Shown here piece after piece: positions 47,301 through 59,300 of a stretch of 64,000 nt of DNA. The notes under the pieces are model-generated. The model did no database searches. It was not told where the DNA came from and saw only the letters and a list, made by a program, of their open reading frames with translations. Each line of letters opens with the position of its first letter. Position 1 is the first letter of the stretch. Source of the stretch: Carettochelys insculpta (taxonomy: Eukaryota; Chordata; Testudines; Carettochelyidae); contig NC_134138.1 in NCBI RefSeq assembly GCF_033958435.1, positions 2,120,001 through 2,184,000 on the forward strand. Reading direction: 5' to 3'. The position numbers and the translations under genes were made by a program.

Positions 47301-50300
47301 ACAACAACAAGCCCTGTGACACCTTATAGACTAACAGGTGTTTTGGAGCATAAGCTTTCATGGGCAAAGACCCACTTCATCAGATGCATGAGTGGAGGGT
47401 CCAGAGGAGGGTTTGAATATAGGGTTATGAGAAGGAGGGAGTCAAGGGGAGGGCCAGAATTGACAAGGTCTGTTCAGTCAGGGAGGATGTGGCCCGTTAT
47501 CAGTACTAATGTGGAGGTGTGAACCTCAGGAGTGGAGAAACTGCTTTTGTAAGGGGCCAGCCACTCCCAGCCTCTGTTCAGTCCTTGGTTGACGGTGTCA
47601 AATTTGCAAATGAATTGCAGCTCTGCAGTTTCTCTTTGGAGTCTGTTTCTGAAGTTTTTTGCTTAAGGACGGCTACTTTTAAGTCTGTTACTGAGTGTCC
47701 AGGGAGACTGAAGTGCGTATATGGCAGCGGGGCATGGCTGGCACATGAAGGCATGTATTATATCAGTAGATGTGCAGGTGAAAGAGCCCCTGATGGTCTG
47801 AGGGATTGGAGCAAATGTGATTGTACCTGAGTGCCTGGCTCTATACGATGGATCCTGTAGTGTGCCCTGGGTGGAAGCTGGAGGCGTGTCGGTAAGCACT
47901 GCAGGCCGTGGGTTTCCAGTATGAGGTGGTGTTTATGTGACCACCACTTCTCTGCACAGTAGAGTCCTGGAAGTGAATCTCTTGTGTGGACTGGTCCAGG
48001 CTGAAGTTGATGGTGGGGAGGAAACTGTTGAAATCAGGGTGGAACTCTTCAAGAGCCTCCTTCCCATGGGCCCAGATGATGAAGATGTCATCAATGCAGC
48101 GCAGTAGAGGAGGGGCGCTAGGGGACGAGAGCTGAGGAAGGGTTGTTCCAGGTCAGCCATAAGAACGTTGGCATAGTGTGGGGCCATGCGGGTGCCCATA
48201 GCAGTGCCACTGATTCGAAGGTATAAATTGTCCTCAAATCAGACAAACACCTACAAGACCATTACCAAGCTTTCCTGAAACTACAACACCCACCTAAGGA
48301 ACTGAGGAAACAGACTGACAGAGCCAGGCAGCTACCCAGAAGCCACCTGCTGCAAGACAGGCCTCACAAGGAAAACAAGAGAACACCACTGACCATCACA
48401 TACAGCCCCCACCTAAGGCCTCTCCAGCGCATCATCAGTGATCTGCAACCCACCCTGAACAACAATCCCTCACTGTCACAGACCTTTGCAGGCAGGTCAG
48501 TCCTCGCCTGCAGACAGCCCAACAACCTGAAAGAAATTCTCTCCAGCACCTATAGGCCACACCACAATAACTCTAATCCTGGAGCCAATCCCTGCAACAA
48601 ACCTTGGTTGCTAGCTCTGCTCACATATCTACACCAGCAACGTCATCACAGGACCTAACCACATCAAACACACCATCAGGGGCTCATTCACCTGCACATC
48701 TACCAATACAATATATGCCATCGTGTGCCAGCAATGCCCCACTGCCATGGGGTGATGGAGTTGGGGCGGGGTGCATGTGTGAGACTCAGGCTGGATGTGT
48801 GTGAGACAAGCAGAGAAGCTCCCGGTGGCTAAGGATGACCCTGGGGCTGTAACCTAGGCTGGCAGGTAACACCTCAGCCCTGAACAAAGAGGAGGGAGGA
48901 GCCGAGTGTAATGGAGTGGGGGGAGTGCATGTGTGAGTCAGGCTGGATGTCTGAGGCAAGCAGAGCAGCTCCCAGTGGCTAAGGATGACCCTGGGGCTAC
49001 AACTGGCAGGTAACACCTCTGCCCTGAACAAAGAGCAGGGAGGAGCTGAGCTGGGGTTTTGAATAGGGGGACGGCAGTTAGAGGCTAGGAAAAGGGAGAG
49101 CTGGAAGGCAGCCAGTCTGAGGAGGGGGAAGCTACACCCCAGAGGGGCACCCCTTGGGGGTCTTCTCCCCAGGACAGGTTGGAAGGGCTGTCTCTGGCTG
49201 CTGTACTGTCGCTTCTGTGAGAAACTGGGCTTCTGTTGCCTAATAAACCTTGTGTTGTACCTGCTGAGTGAGAGTCACTCCTGCCAGCGGACGGGGTGTA
49301 GTGCAGGGGGACCCCTGAACCCCATCACACTGGTGTCAGCAGTGGGATGCACTGCACCCACGGATGAGCTCCCAGCAGTGGCTGACTGAGTACAAGAGAA
49401 GGAAGGAGTCTCACAAGAGCCAGAGGGGGAACAGAGCCATTCCTGCAGCTGCTGCTGGTGAGTGGATACCCCGGGAGATAGCGGGGAGATGGATTATATC
49501 CGACTCCTAAAGGCAGAGCTAGCGGGGCTGTGCAGAGAGAGGGGCCTGACCGTGGGAAAGGCGACCAAGGCCCAGCTGATTGCCCAGCTGGAAGAGAATG
49601 ACCGATCCAGGGGGCCAGATCCTGTCCCGGCAGAAAGTGGCCGGTCAGCCTCGGGAAGCGTTTCGGATTCTCCGACAGGAGCAGGGGCTCGACGCCGTCA
49701 GACAGACGCGGTGCCCGCCAGGTTGCGCTCAGCTAGCGGTGGTCCATCGAGGGCAGAGTCCCCCACCGCAGAGCTGCAATGGCTGGAACTCGAGGTGAAA
49801 TTAAAGGAACTGGAAGCCCAGGAACGGCAGAGGGAGCACGAGCGCCAGCTACAAGAGAGACAGCGGGAGGAAAGAGAGTGAGAGCGGGAGGAGAAAGAAC
49901 GAGAACGGAAGGAGACAGAGCGAGAGCGAGAGCGGGAGGAGAGAGAGCGAGAGCGGGAGCATGAGCGAACCATGGCAGAGGCGAGACGCCAAGAGGCCCC
50001 AGCTGCGGTAAGCGGGGAGAGGGCCAGACGGCTCGGGGTGGCCAGTCACTTGGAGACGCGTGTGCTGGCCCAGTGTCAGGACAGAGGGGACGTGGACGAG
50101 TTCCTTACCGCCTTTGAGCGAGCCTGTGAGTTGCATGAGGTACCCCCAGATGAGTGGCTCCAGCACCTCACCCCCCTGCTGGGCCAGAAGGCTGCAGCGG
50201 TGCTCAGCCAGCTGGAGGGGCTGCAGCCTGGGGACTATGAACGGTTCAAACAGGCCCTGCTGCATAAGTTCGGGCTGACTCCGGAGATGTACAAGAAGAA

Positions 50301-53300
50301 GTTCCAGGAGGTGCAGAAGAGGCCAGAGGAAACCCATGTAGATACAACCGCCCGCCTGAGGCAATACTACCGGAAGTGGGCGTTCGGGATGGGAGTCCAG
50401 TCCGTAGAGGACCTGATCGAGCTGGCGGTCGTGGAGCGATTCTACGAGATGTGCGCACCTGACCTGAGGGTGTGGCTCGTGGACCGGAAGCCGGGGGACT
50501 CACACGATGCAGGGAAACCGGCAGATGACTTCACAAACAGCCGGGCCAGGTTTGAAAGTGAGCCCCACAAAGAGAGGGAGTCTCGGAGAGAGAGGGAGTC
50601 CCGGAGAAACCGAGAATCTCAGAGAGACCGGTCCCTAACTGTACGACAGAGGGGACCACCTCTTGGGCAAGCCCAGGAAAGAGGGGCCAGCCACCCACCC
50701 CCCAGACAGCCAAACAGAGCCCGGACAGAGCAGCCGGCCCGAGGGACACAACAAGACCCAGGCTGTTACCGCTGTGGGCGAAAGGGGCACAGAGCAGCCC
50801 AGTGCCCCAGGCTCCCAGACAGGTTAAGCAGGCCGGGGGGTCATAGAGTCAACTAGGTGGGGTCCCAGAAGCCAGAGGGGCTGGCGGCCAAGGCGGGTGG
50901 TGCTGACAATGGGCACTCGGATTGGGCCGAGTCCGCCCCACAGACCAGCTCCTCAGGGGGACCAAATGCTCAGAGGTCAGTTTACAGAGTGGGGTCGGCA
51001 CTACCTCTGTGGAGCAAGTGTCTCAAACACCTCGAAGTAGACGGGAAAAAGGTCACGGGGTTCTGGGACAGAGGCGCTGACGTGACGCTGGCCCGACCCA
51101 GGGTGGTGGCACCGGGCCGCATGATACCCAATTCCCACCTGACGATAACAGGAATTGACGGGACCCCTTTCAAGGTGCCCATGGCGAGGGTGCACCTGAA
51201 ATGGGGGAACAAGGAAGGCCCCAAGGAAGTGGGCGTGCACAGCCATTTGCCAGTGGGTGTACTGATGGGGGCTGACCTGGAGAACTGGCAAGGTGAACGC
51301 CCTCGTGCCCTGGTCCTGACCCATAGCCAAAGAAAACGAGGGGTGCGCTCCCCAGATTCAGGGGTACAGGCCCAGCCAAAGTCACAGGAGCCACAGGTGC
51401 CAACCCTGAGAGAAAGGGGGCCCCCAAAAACCAGATCTCACAGGCCTGGGGTGCTGGAGCCAGGCAGGGATGGGGGAGTAGCATCCGCCCCTGCCCCAGC
51501 GGAAGAATTCCAGGCAGAGAAGCAGAGAGACCCCTCCTTGCAGAAGCTGAGGGAACTGGCCAGTCTCAGCCCAGCTCCACAGCTGGGGGAGGGCTGCAGG
51601 GAGAGATTCCTGTGGGAAAAGGGATTCCTGTACCGGGAATGGGCTCCCAGATGCAAAGCGGAGCCATGGAAGGTCCAGAGGCAACTGGTGGTCCCCCAAA
51701 AGTACCGGCGCAGGCTGCTGTACCTAGCCCATGAGGTCCCACTCGTGGGACACCAGGGGATCCACCGCACCAGGAGAAGGTTGTTACAGAACTTTTTTTG
51801 GCCAGGGATCTTTGCAGCTGTCCGTCTGTATTGCCTGTCCTGCGATCCCTGCCAGAGGGTGCGGAAGAGCCGGGACAAGGGGAAAGCTGCCTTGAGGCCA
51901 CTGCCCATCATAGAGGAGCCTTTCCAGAAAGTGGCTATAGACATAGTGGGACCCTTCAGCAAGGCAACACGTTCGGGGAAGAAATATATTTTGGTAGTGG
52001 TAGATTTTGCCACGCGATACCCAGAAGCTGTGGCCTTGACCTCTATCGACGCTGACACCCTGGCGGATGCACTGCTGTCCATTTTCAGCAGAGTGGGGTT
52101 CCCCAAGGAGGTCCTCACAGATCAGGGGTCCAACTTCATGTCGGCCCTACTGCAAAGCTTGTGGGACAAGTGTGGGGTCCGGCACACCTGGGCCACAGCC
52201 GACCACCCGCAGACCAATGGACTGGTGGAGAGGTTCAGTGGGACTCTGAAGCAGATGCTGAGAACCTTCATGAATCAATACCCCCATGACTGGGACAAGT
52301 ACTTACCCCACCTGCTGTTTGCATACAGGGAGGTGCCCCAGGAATCCACGGGGTTCTCCCCGTTTGAGCTGCTGTACGGAAGGAGGGTACGGGGACCCTT
52401 GGACTTGCTCAGAGAAGAGTGGGAGGGGACGGCCTCTCCTGAAGGGGAGTCAGTGGTACAGTATGTACTGACCTTCCGGGAAAAACTCACCGAGCTCATG
52501 GGCCTGGCCAGGGAGAACCTCTCCATGGCCCAAAGGAAGCAAAAGGTCTGGTATGACCGTAACGCCCGGGCCCGAGCCTGTGCCACCGGGGATCAAGTGA
52601 TGGTCCTTGTACCTGTGCGGCGGAACAAGCTGCAAGTGCCCTGGGATGGGCCCTTCAAGGTCGTCAAACAGCTAAATGACGTGAATTATGTGGTGGAACT
52701 GTCGAACCGGGCCCACAGCCACCGGGTCTATCATGTGAACATGATGAAACCTTACTGGGACAGACAGAACTTGGTGCTGGCCGTGTGCAGACACTGGGAG
52801 GGGCAGGGGGATGATCCCTTGGTGGATTTACTCACAAGGACTGGAGCCGGCTCCTTGCTGGAGTCTATTCCCCTCTCAGACCAGCTGACCCCTGCCCAGC
52901 AGACGGAGATCAAGGAGGTGCTGCATTCGCATCAACAGCTGTTCTCGGACAGACCCGGACGCACTGACCTGGCTGTCCACCGAATAGAGACAGGCACCCA
53001 TGCCCCTATCAAGTGTGTGCCATTCAGAGCCACAGGGAGGACGGCTCAGGACATAGAGCGGGAGGTTGAAGACATGCTGGCTCTGGGGCTGATCCAACCC
53101 TCCTCCAGCCCCTGGGCCTCTCCCGTGGTGTTAGTCCCTAAAAAAGATGGGTCTGTTCGGTTTTGTGTGGACTATCGCAAGCTTAACGCCATCACTGTAT
53201 CGGACGCCTACCCCATGCCCAGGCCTGATGACCTTTTAGACAAGCTGGGGGGAGCCCGTTACCTCACCACCATAGACCTCACCAAGGGGTACTGGCAAGT

Positions 53301-56300
53301 GCCATTAGACCAAGATGCCCGGCTGAAGTCGGCTTTCATCACCCCTGTGGGGCTCTACGAGTTCCTGGTCCTGCCCTTTGGCCTCAAGGGGGCACCTGCT
53401 ACCTTCCAGCGTCTGGTGGACCAGCTACTGAAAGGGATGGAGAGCTTTGCCCTGGCTTACATGGACGATATTTGCATCTTCAGCCAGACATGGGAGGACC
53501 ATGTGTCCCAGGTCAAGCAGGTGCTGGACCGACTCCAGAAGGCTGGTCTGACTATCAAGGCAGGGAAGTGCAAGGTGGGGATGGCTGAGGTGACCTACCT
53601 GGGCCACAAGGTGGGCAGCGGCTGCTTAAAGCCAGAGCCAGCTAAAGTGGAGGCTGTCAGAGATTGGCCAACACCCCAAACTAAGAAACAGGTCCAGGCC
53701 TTCATTGGGATGGCGGGGTACTACCGGAGGTTTGTGCCCCACTTTAGCTCCATCGCAGCCCCCCTCACGGAGCTATGTAAAAAGGGAAAGCCTGACAAGG
53801 TGGTGTGGACCGAGCAGTGCCAAGAGGCCCTCTGCGCACTGAAGGAGGCTCTGGTCAGGGCCCCAGTGCTGGCAAATTCAGACTTCAACAAGCCCTTCCT
53901 GGTGTTCACCGATGCCTCGGACGTGGGGCTGGGGGCGGTGCTAATGCAGGTGACTGACAAAGGGGAGAAACACCCCATCGTGTACCTGAGTAAGAAGCTG
54001 CTGCCCCGGGAGCAGAACTACGCAGCCATAGAGAAGGAATGTCTGGCCATGTTGTGGGCACTGGGGAAGCTGCAGCCATACCTGTTTGGACGGCGTTTCA
54101 CCGTGTACACCGATCACTCACCCCTGACCTGGCTGCATCACATGAAAAGGGCCAACGCCAAGCTCCTGCGGTGGAGTCTGCTCCTGCAGGACTACGACAT
54201 GGAGGTGGTCCATGTAAAGGGGAACAACACCACTATAGCCGATGCCCTGTCACGCAGGGAGGGCCCCGAACTTCCCCAGGTCACTGGCTAAGTGACCCCG
54301 CTCAGTTCGGTCTGGAAGCGGGGAGAGATGTAATGGAGTGGGGGGAGTGCATGTGTGAGTCAGGCTGGATGTCTGAGGCAAGCAGCAGCTCCCAGTGGCT
54401 AAGGATGACCCTGGGGCTACAACTGGCAGGTAACGCCTCTGCCTGAACAAAGAGCAGGGAGGAGCTGAGCTGGGTTTTGAATCGGGGTCAGCAGTTAGAC
54501 GCTAGGAAAAGGGAGAGCTGGAAGGCAGCCAGCCTGAGGAGGGGGAAGCTACACCCCAGAGGGGCACCCCTCGGGGTCTTCTCCCCAGGACAGGTTGGAA
54601 GGGCTGTCTCTGGCTGCTGTACTGTCGCTTCTGTGAGAAACTGGGCATCTGTTGCCTAATAAACCTTGTGTTGTACCTGCTGAGTGAGAGTCACTCCTGC
54701 CGGCGGACGGGGTGCAGTGCAGGGGGACCCCTGAACCCCATCACACCAAGCTGGTTTTGAATTGTGGGCAACAGTTAGAGGCTGGGGGGAGAGGGAGCTG
54801 GAAGGCAGCCAGCCTGAGGAGGGGGAAGCTACACCCCAGAGGGGCACCCCTCGGGCTCCTCTCCCAAGGACGGGTTGGAAGGACTGTCTCTGCTGGCTGC
54901 ACTGACACTTCTGTGAGAAACTGGGCATCTGTTGCCTAATAAACCTCCTGTTGTACCTGCTGAGTGAGAGTCACTCCTGCCAGTGGATGGGGTGCAGTGC
55001 AGGGGGACCCCTGAACCCCATCACACTGCATGCATCACACCAATGCATCTGACAATGCAGGTGTTTGCCCACGAAAGCTTATCCTCCAAAATACCTGTTA
55101 GTCTATAAGGTACCACAGGACTTGTTATTTTCCTGCTCAATGTACCTCAGATCTGACCCCAGAGAGCACACTGGGCCTGGCCTTTCGCATCTAAAGGTTT
55201 ATTCTTGAAAAGGTGGATAGAAAAGCTGTTGAAGGAATCAAATTACTTAGACCGATTGCAAAGTCCCTGGGGCAGGCTGGTAGAGGGGACGAGCCTGCTG
55301 TCTTAAAACAAGTCTCCGGCACACGTCCGCTCTTTGGATGAGCCGTCCGTCTGTCCGTCCGTCCGAGTTTGGGTCATAGCAGAGATGCTCCAGAGGAGAT
55401 GAGCTAGAAGGAAGCCCAACACGGAGGAATCCCAGGGCCCCCACTATAGCTCTCACCCATGCAGGGAGAATCCCACTGCTCTGGCTGCGTGAAAGTGTGA
55501 CCCAGGATAGCGCTTGTTACCTGAGCCATCCCCTGTCCATGCCTGACTCCGTCCTTCCTGGACAGCTCTCCCGCTGTCTGAACGGCCGCAGCAAAGCTCA
55601 TCAGCTGTGGCGTGGCCCCGCCGGCGGCCCAGACGCAATGAAGTGCTGCTCTTTGCTAGGCCAGGGACCCTTTCACCAGAGCGCCCGGCTGCCCAGAAGC
55701 ACACGCGTGAAATACCAGTGCAGAGCCAGCACTCTGAACGTCTAATCCAAACGAGCTCCCTGCACATGAGCAGCACAAACAGCACCAGCCACTCCTCAGC
55801 TTTCTCCAGCCCTCTCTCGGCCCACCGTGCGCTAGACTTGGCGCACTCTGAGCACGGCGGTTGCACGACAAGTTGGATGTTCCTCTCACAACCCAATAAG
55901 CTCACAGGCAGCCTGGCCCCGGCTCTGACCCAGCCCTGCTTCCTCCTCTCTGGCAGGGCCTGTCACGGCTGTGACCATCTACCCCCAGAGACCTCTCATC
56001 CTCTCTGCCTCGCAGGACGGCACCCTCCGCACCTGGAACCTGCAGACCATTGACCAGGTGGATGAAATGCACGTGGCCGAGGTGGTGGAGCAGCTGCAGA
56101 CGCACCCAGAGGAGGGGTACGTGGTCTCGCTGTCTGGCACCACCATGGACCTTTGGAAGGTCAACCAGCTGTACTCCCTGCACAGCCGTCTGGGTGCTGC
56201 CGTGACGCGCATCAGCACCGTGGACCTGAGTGGTGTGGGCAGCTTCCCGGTGCGGGCGGTGTGCGTGTGCCAGGACTCCTGCGTGCGGCTCGTGGCTGCG

Positions 56301-59300
56301 CACACTGGCCAAGTCGTCTCCACACTGCTGCTGGACAGGCCCTGCCAGGCCATGGAGGTGGCGTACTGTCTGCCCAAGGAGATGCTCTTTGTGCTGCTGG
56401 AGCAGGGCCAGCTCCTCAGGGTGAACGCCGCCGTCAACCCCATGCGGGTCAAGAAGACCGTGGTGCCCAGGAGCGAGTCGGCACGGCCCTGCTGCCTGCT
56501 CCTCTACAGCCAGCTCGTGGAGCCCCAGAAAGCCTACGCCCAGTGGCAGGAGATCAGGGAGCAGGGCGGGGACAGGAGGAACTGGGCACAGCTCCCGCTG
56601 AAGCTGCAGGACAAGAACAAGTAAGAAACGTCACTGGCGCCGTTCCCCACCCCGGGCCCTGAGATGGGGGTGCCGTGGGGAGCAGGGCAGGGCCGGGCAG
56701 TGGTGGAGGGGGAGCTGCCAGCCGGGGGTGCCGTGGGGAGCAGGGCAGGGCCGGGCAGTGGTGCCGGGGGAGCTGCCAGCCGGGGGTGCCGTGGGGAGCA
56801 GGGCAGGGCCGGGCAGTGGTGGAGGGGGAGCTGCCAGCCGGGGGTGCTGTGGGGAGCAGGGCAGGGCCGGGCAGTGGTGGAGGGGGAGCTGCCAGGCGGG
56901 GGTGCTGTGGGGAGCAGGGCAGGGCCGGGCAGTGGTGGAGGGGGAGCTGCCAGCCGGGGGTGCTGTGGGGAGCAGGGCAGGGCCGGGCAGTGCTGGAGGG
57001 GGAGCTGCCAGCCGGGGGTGCCGTGGGGAGCAGGGCAGGGCCGGGCAGTGGTGCCGGGGGAGCTGCCAGCCGGGGGTGCCGTGGGGAGCAGGGCAGGGCC
57101 GGGCAGTGGTGGAGGGGGAGCTGCCAGCCGGGGGTGCCGTGGGGAGCAGGGTAGGGCCGGGCAGTGGTGGAGGGGGAGCTGCCAGCCGGGGGTGCCGTGG
57201 GGAGCAGGGCAGGGCCGGGCAGTGGTGGAGGGGGAGCTGCCAGCAGGGGGTGCCGTGGGGAGCAGGGCAGGGCCGGGCAGTGGTGCCGGGGGAGCTGCCA
57301 GCCGGGGGTGCCGTGGGGAGCAGGGCAGGGCCGGGCAGTGGTGCCGGGGGAGCTGCCAGCTGGGGGTGCGGTGGGGAGCAGGGCAGGGCCGGGCAGTGGT
57401 GCCGGGGGAGCTGCCAGCCGGGGGTGCTGTGGGGAGCAGGGCAGGGCCGGGCAGTGGTGGAGGGGGAGCTGCCAGCCGGGGGTGCTGTGGGGAGCAGGGC
57501 AGGGCCGGGCAGTGGTGGAGGGGGAGCTGCCAGCCGGGGGTGCTGTGGGGAGCAGGGCAGGGCCGGGCAGTGGTGGAGGGGAGCTGCCAGCCGGGGGTGC
57601 TGTGGGGAGCAGGGCAGGGCCGGGCAGTGGTGCCGGGGGAGCTGCCAGCCGGGGGTGCCGTGGGGAGCAGGGCAGGGCCGGGCAGTGGTGCCGGGGGAGC
57701 TGCCAGCAGGGGGTGCCGTGGGGAGCAGGGCAGGGCCGGGCAGTGGTGCCGGGGGAGCTGCCAGCCGGGGGTGCCGTGGGGAGCAGGGCAGGGCCGGGCA
57801 GTGGTGCAGGGGGAGCTGCCAGCCGGGGGTGCCGTGGGGAGCAGGGCAGGGCCGGGCAGTGGTGGAGGGGGAGCTGCCAGCAGGGGGTGCCGTGGGGAGC
57901 AGGGCAGGGCCGGGCAGTGGTGCCGGGGGAGCTGCCAGCAGGGGGTGCTGTGGGGAGCAGGGCAGGGCCGGGCAGTGGTGGAGGGGAGCTGCCAGCCGGG
58001 GGTGCTGTGGGGAGCAGGGCAGGGCCGGGCAGTGGTGCCGGGGGAGCTGCCAGCCGGGGGTGCTGTGGGGAGCAGAGCAGGGCCGGGCAGTGGTGCCGGG
58101 GGAGCTGCCAGCCGGGGGTGCCGTGGGGAGCAGGGCAGGGCCGGGCAGTGGTGCCGGGGGAGCTGCCAGCCGGGGGTGCTGTGGGGAGCAGGGCAGGGCC
58201 GGGCAGTGGTGCCGGGGGAGCTGCCAGCCGGGGGTGCTGTGGGGAGCAGGGCAGGGCCGGGCAGTGGTGGAGGGGAGCTGCCAGCCGGGGGTGCTGTGGG
58301 GAGCAGGGCAGGGCCGGGCAGTGGTGGAGGGGGAGCTGCCAGCAGGGGGTGCCGTGGGGAGCAGGGCAGGGCCGGGCAGTGGTGGAGGGGGAGCTGCCAG
58401 CCGGGGGTGCCGTGGGGAGCAGGGCAGGGCCAGGCAGTGGTGGAGGGGGAGCTGCCAGCCGGGGGTGCCGTGGGGAGCAGGGCAGGGCCGGGCAGTGGTG
58501 CCGGGGGAGCTGCCAGCCGGGGGTGCCGTGGGGAGCAGGGTAGGGCCGGGCAGTGGTGCCGGGGGAGCTGCCCGCAGGGGATGCCGTGGGGAGCAGGGCA
58601 GGGCCGGGCAGTGGTGGAGGGGGAGCTGCCAGCCGTGGGTGCCGTGGGGAGCAGGGTAGGGCCGGGCAGTGGTGCCGGGGGAGCTGCCAGCCGGGGGTGC
58701 CGTGGGGAGCAGGGTGAGCTCTCAGCAGGAGGTGCTGAGGGCGGTGGGACAGGAGCGCTGGTGGAGGGCAGCTCCTGGCGACTGCCCCCCGATCTGTGGG
58801 CTGCCTGTTGCGGTGCAGTGGTAGCTCGTGACGTGCACCGGATGACTGTTGCCCGCAGGTACCTGCTGGTGCTGGGGCAGGAGGACGGCTCGCTCTGTGT
58901 GCTGCACTGGTTCACGGGGCATGTTCAGCACCGGGTGGAAGCGCACAGCTGGGAGAGGGTGACTGCGCTGGCTGCCTCCCCCCACGACACCTATATCATC
59001 TCGGCTGGTGAGCACACTGGGCCCCGAGGGCCAGGTGGCACAGCTGCCTGTGCACCCTGCCTGAGCGACGGCGTGGGGCAGGGTCCCCGTGCAGCCTGGA
59101 GGTCAGCACAGCCCCATGCACTGACGGCATGGACAGGGCCTGCAGGGGCTGCGCCCTTGGGGCTGGAGAAGTCCTGGCCCTAGAGAGCCCAAAACCTCGT
59201 CACTAAAAGGAAGTGAGCCTCAGGGTAGGGGGGGACCCTGTGCCGCCAGGAGAGTCCAGGGCCTCAGGCATGGCCTGGCAGCACCTTCCCCTATGCTGGG

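Larger units (their letters stand above)
48907..54745 (+). mobile_element. Full-length Gmr1-like Ty3/gypsy retrotransposon
   Basis: A 5,839-bp element with LTRs at 48907-49329 and 54329-54745 (TGTAATGGAG...CCATCACA). It has a primer site directly after the 5' LTR, a gag frame, a long pol frame and a purine tract before the 3' LTR. The flanks CCGAG (48902-48906) and CCAAG (54746-54750) form a 5-bp target duplication with one change. The LTRs differ by roughly ten substitutions and a few 1-3-base gaps over about 420 bp (counted by eye), so the insertion is not brand new. Integrase lies upstream of reverse transcriptase, which identifies the Gmr1-type group. Confidence 0.95.

Noticed and set aside
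49462..49488. GTG start for gag at 49462
   Set aside because: An ATG in the same frame at 49489 is the natural start; the upstream codons are only an open extension.
56534..59183. Overlapping 459-839-codon frames on both strands
   Set aside because: They are products of the 58-bp tandem repeat, whose unit lacks stops. The real coding exon (55957-56620) ends before the array with a GT donor.
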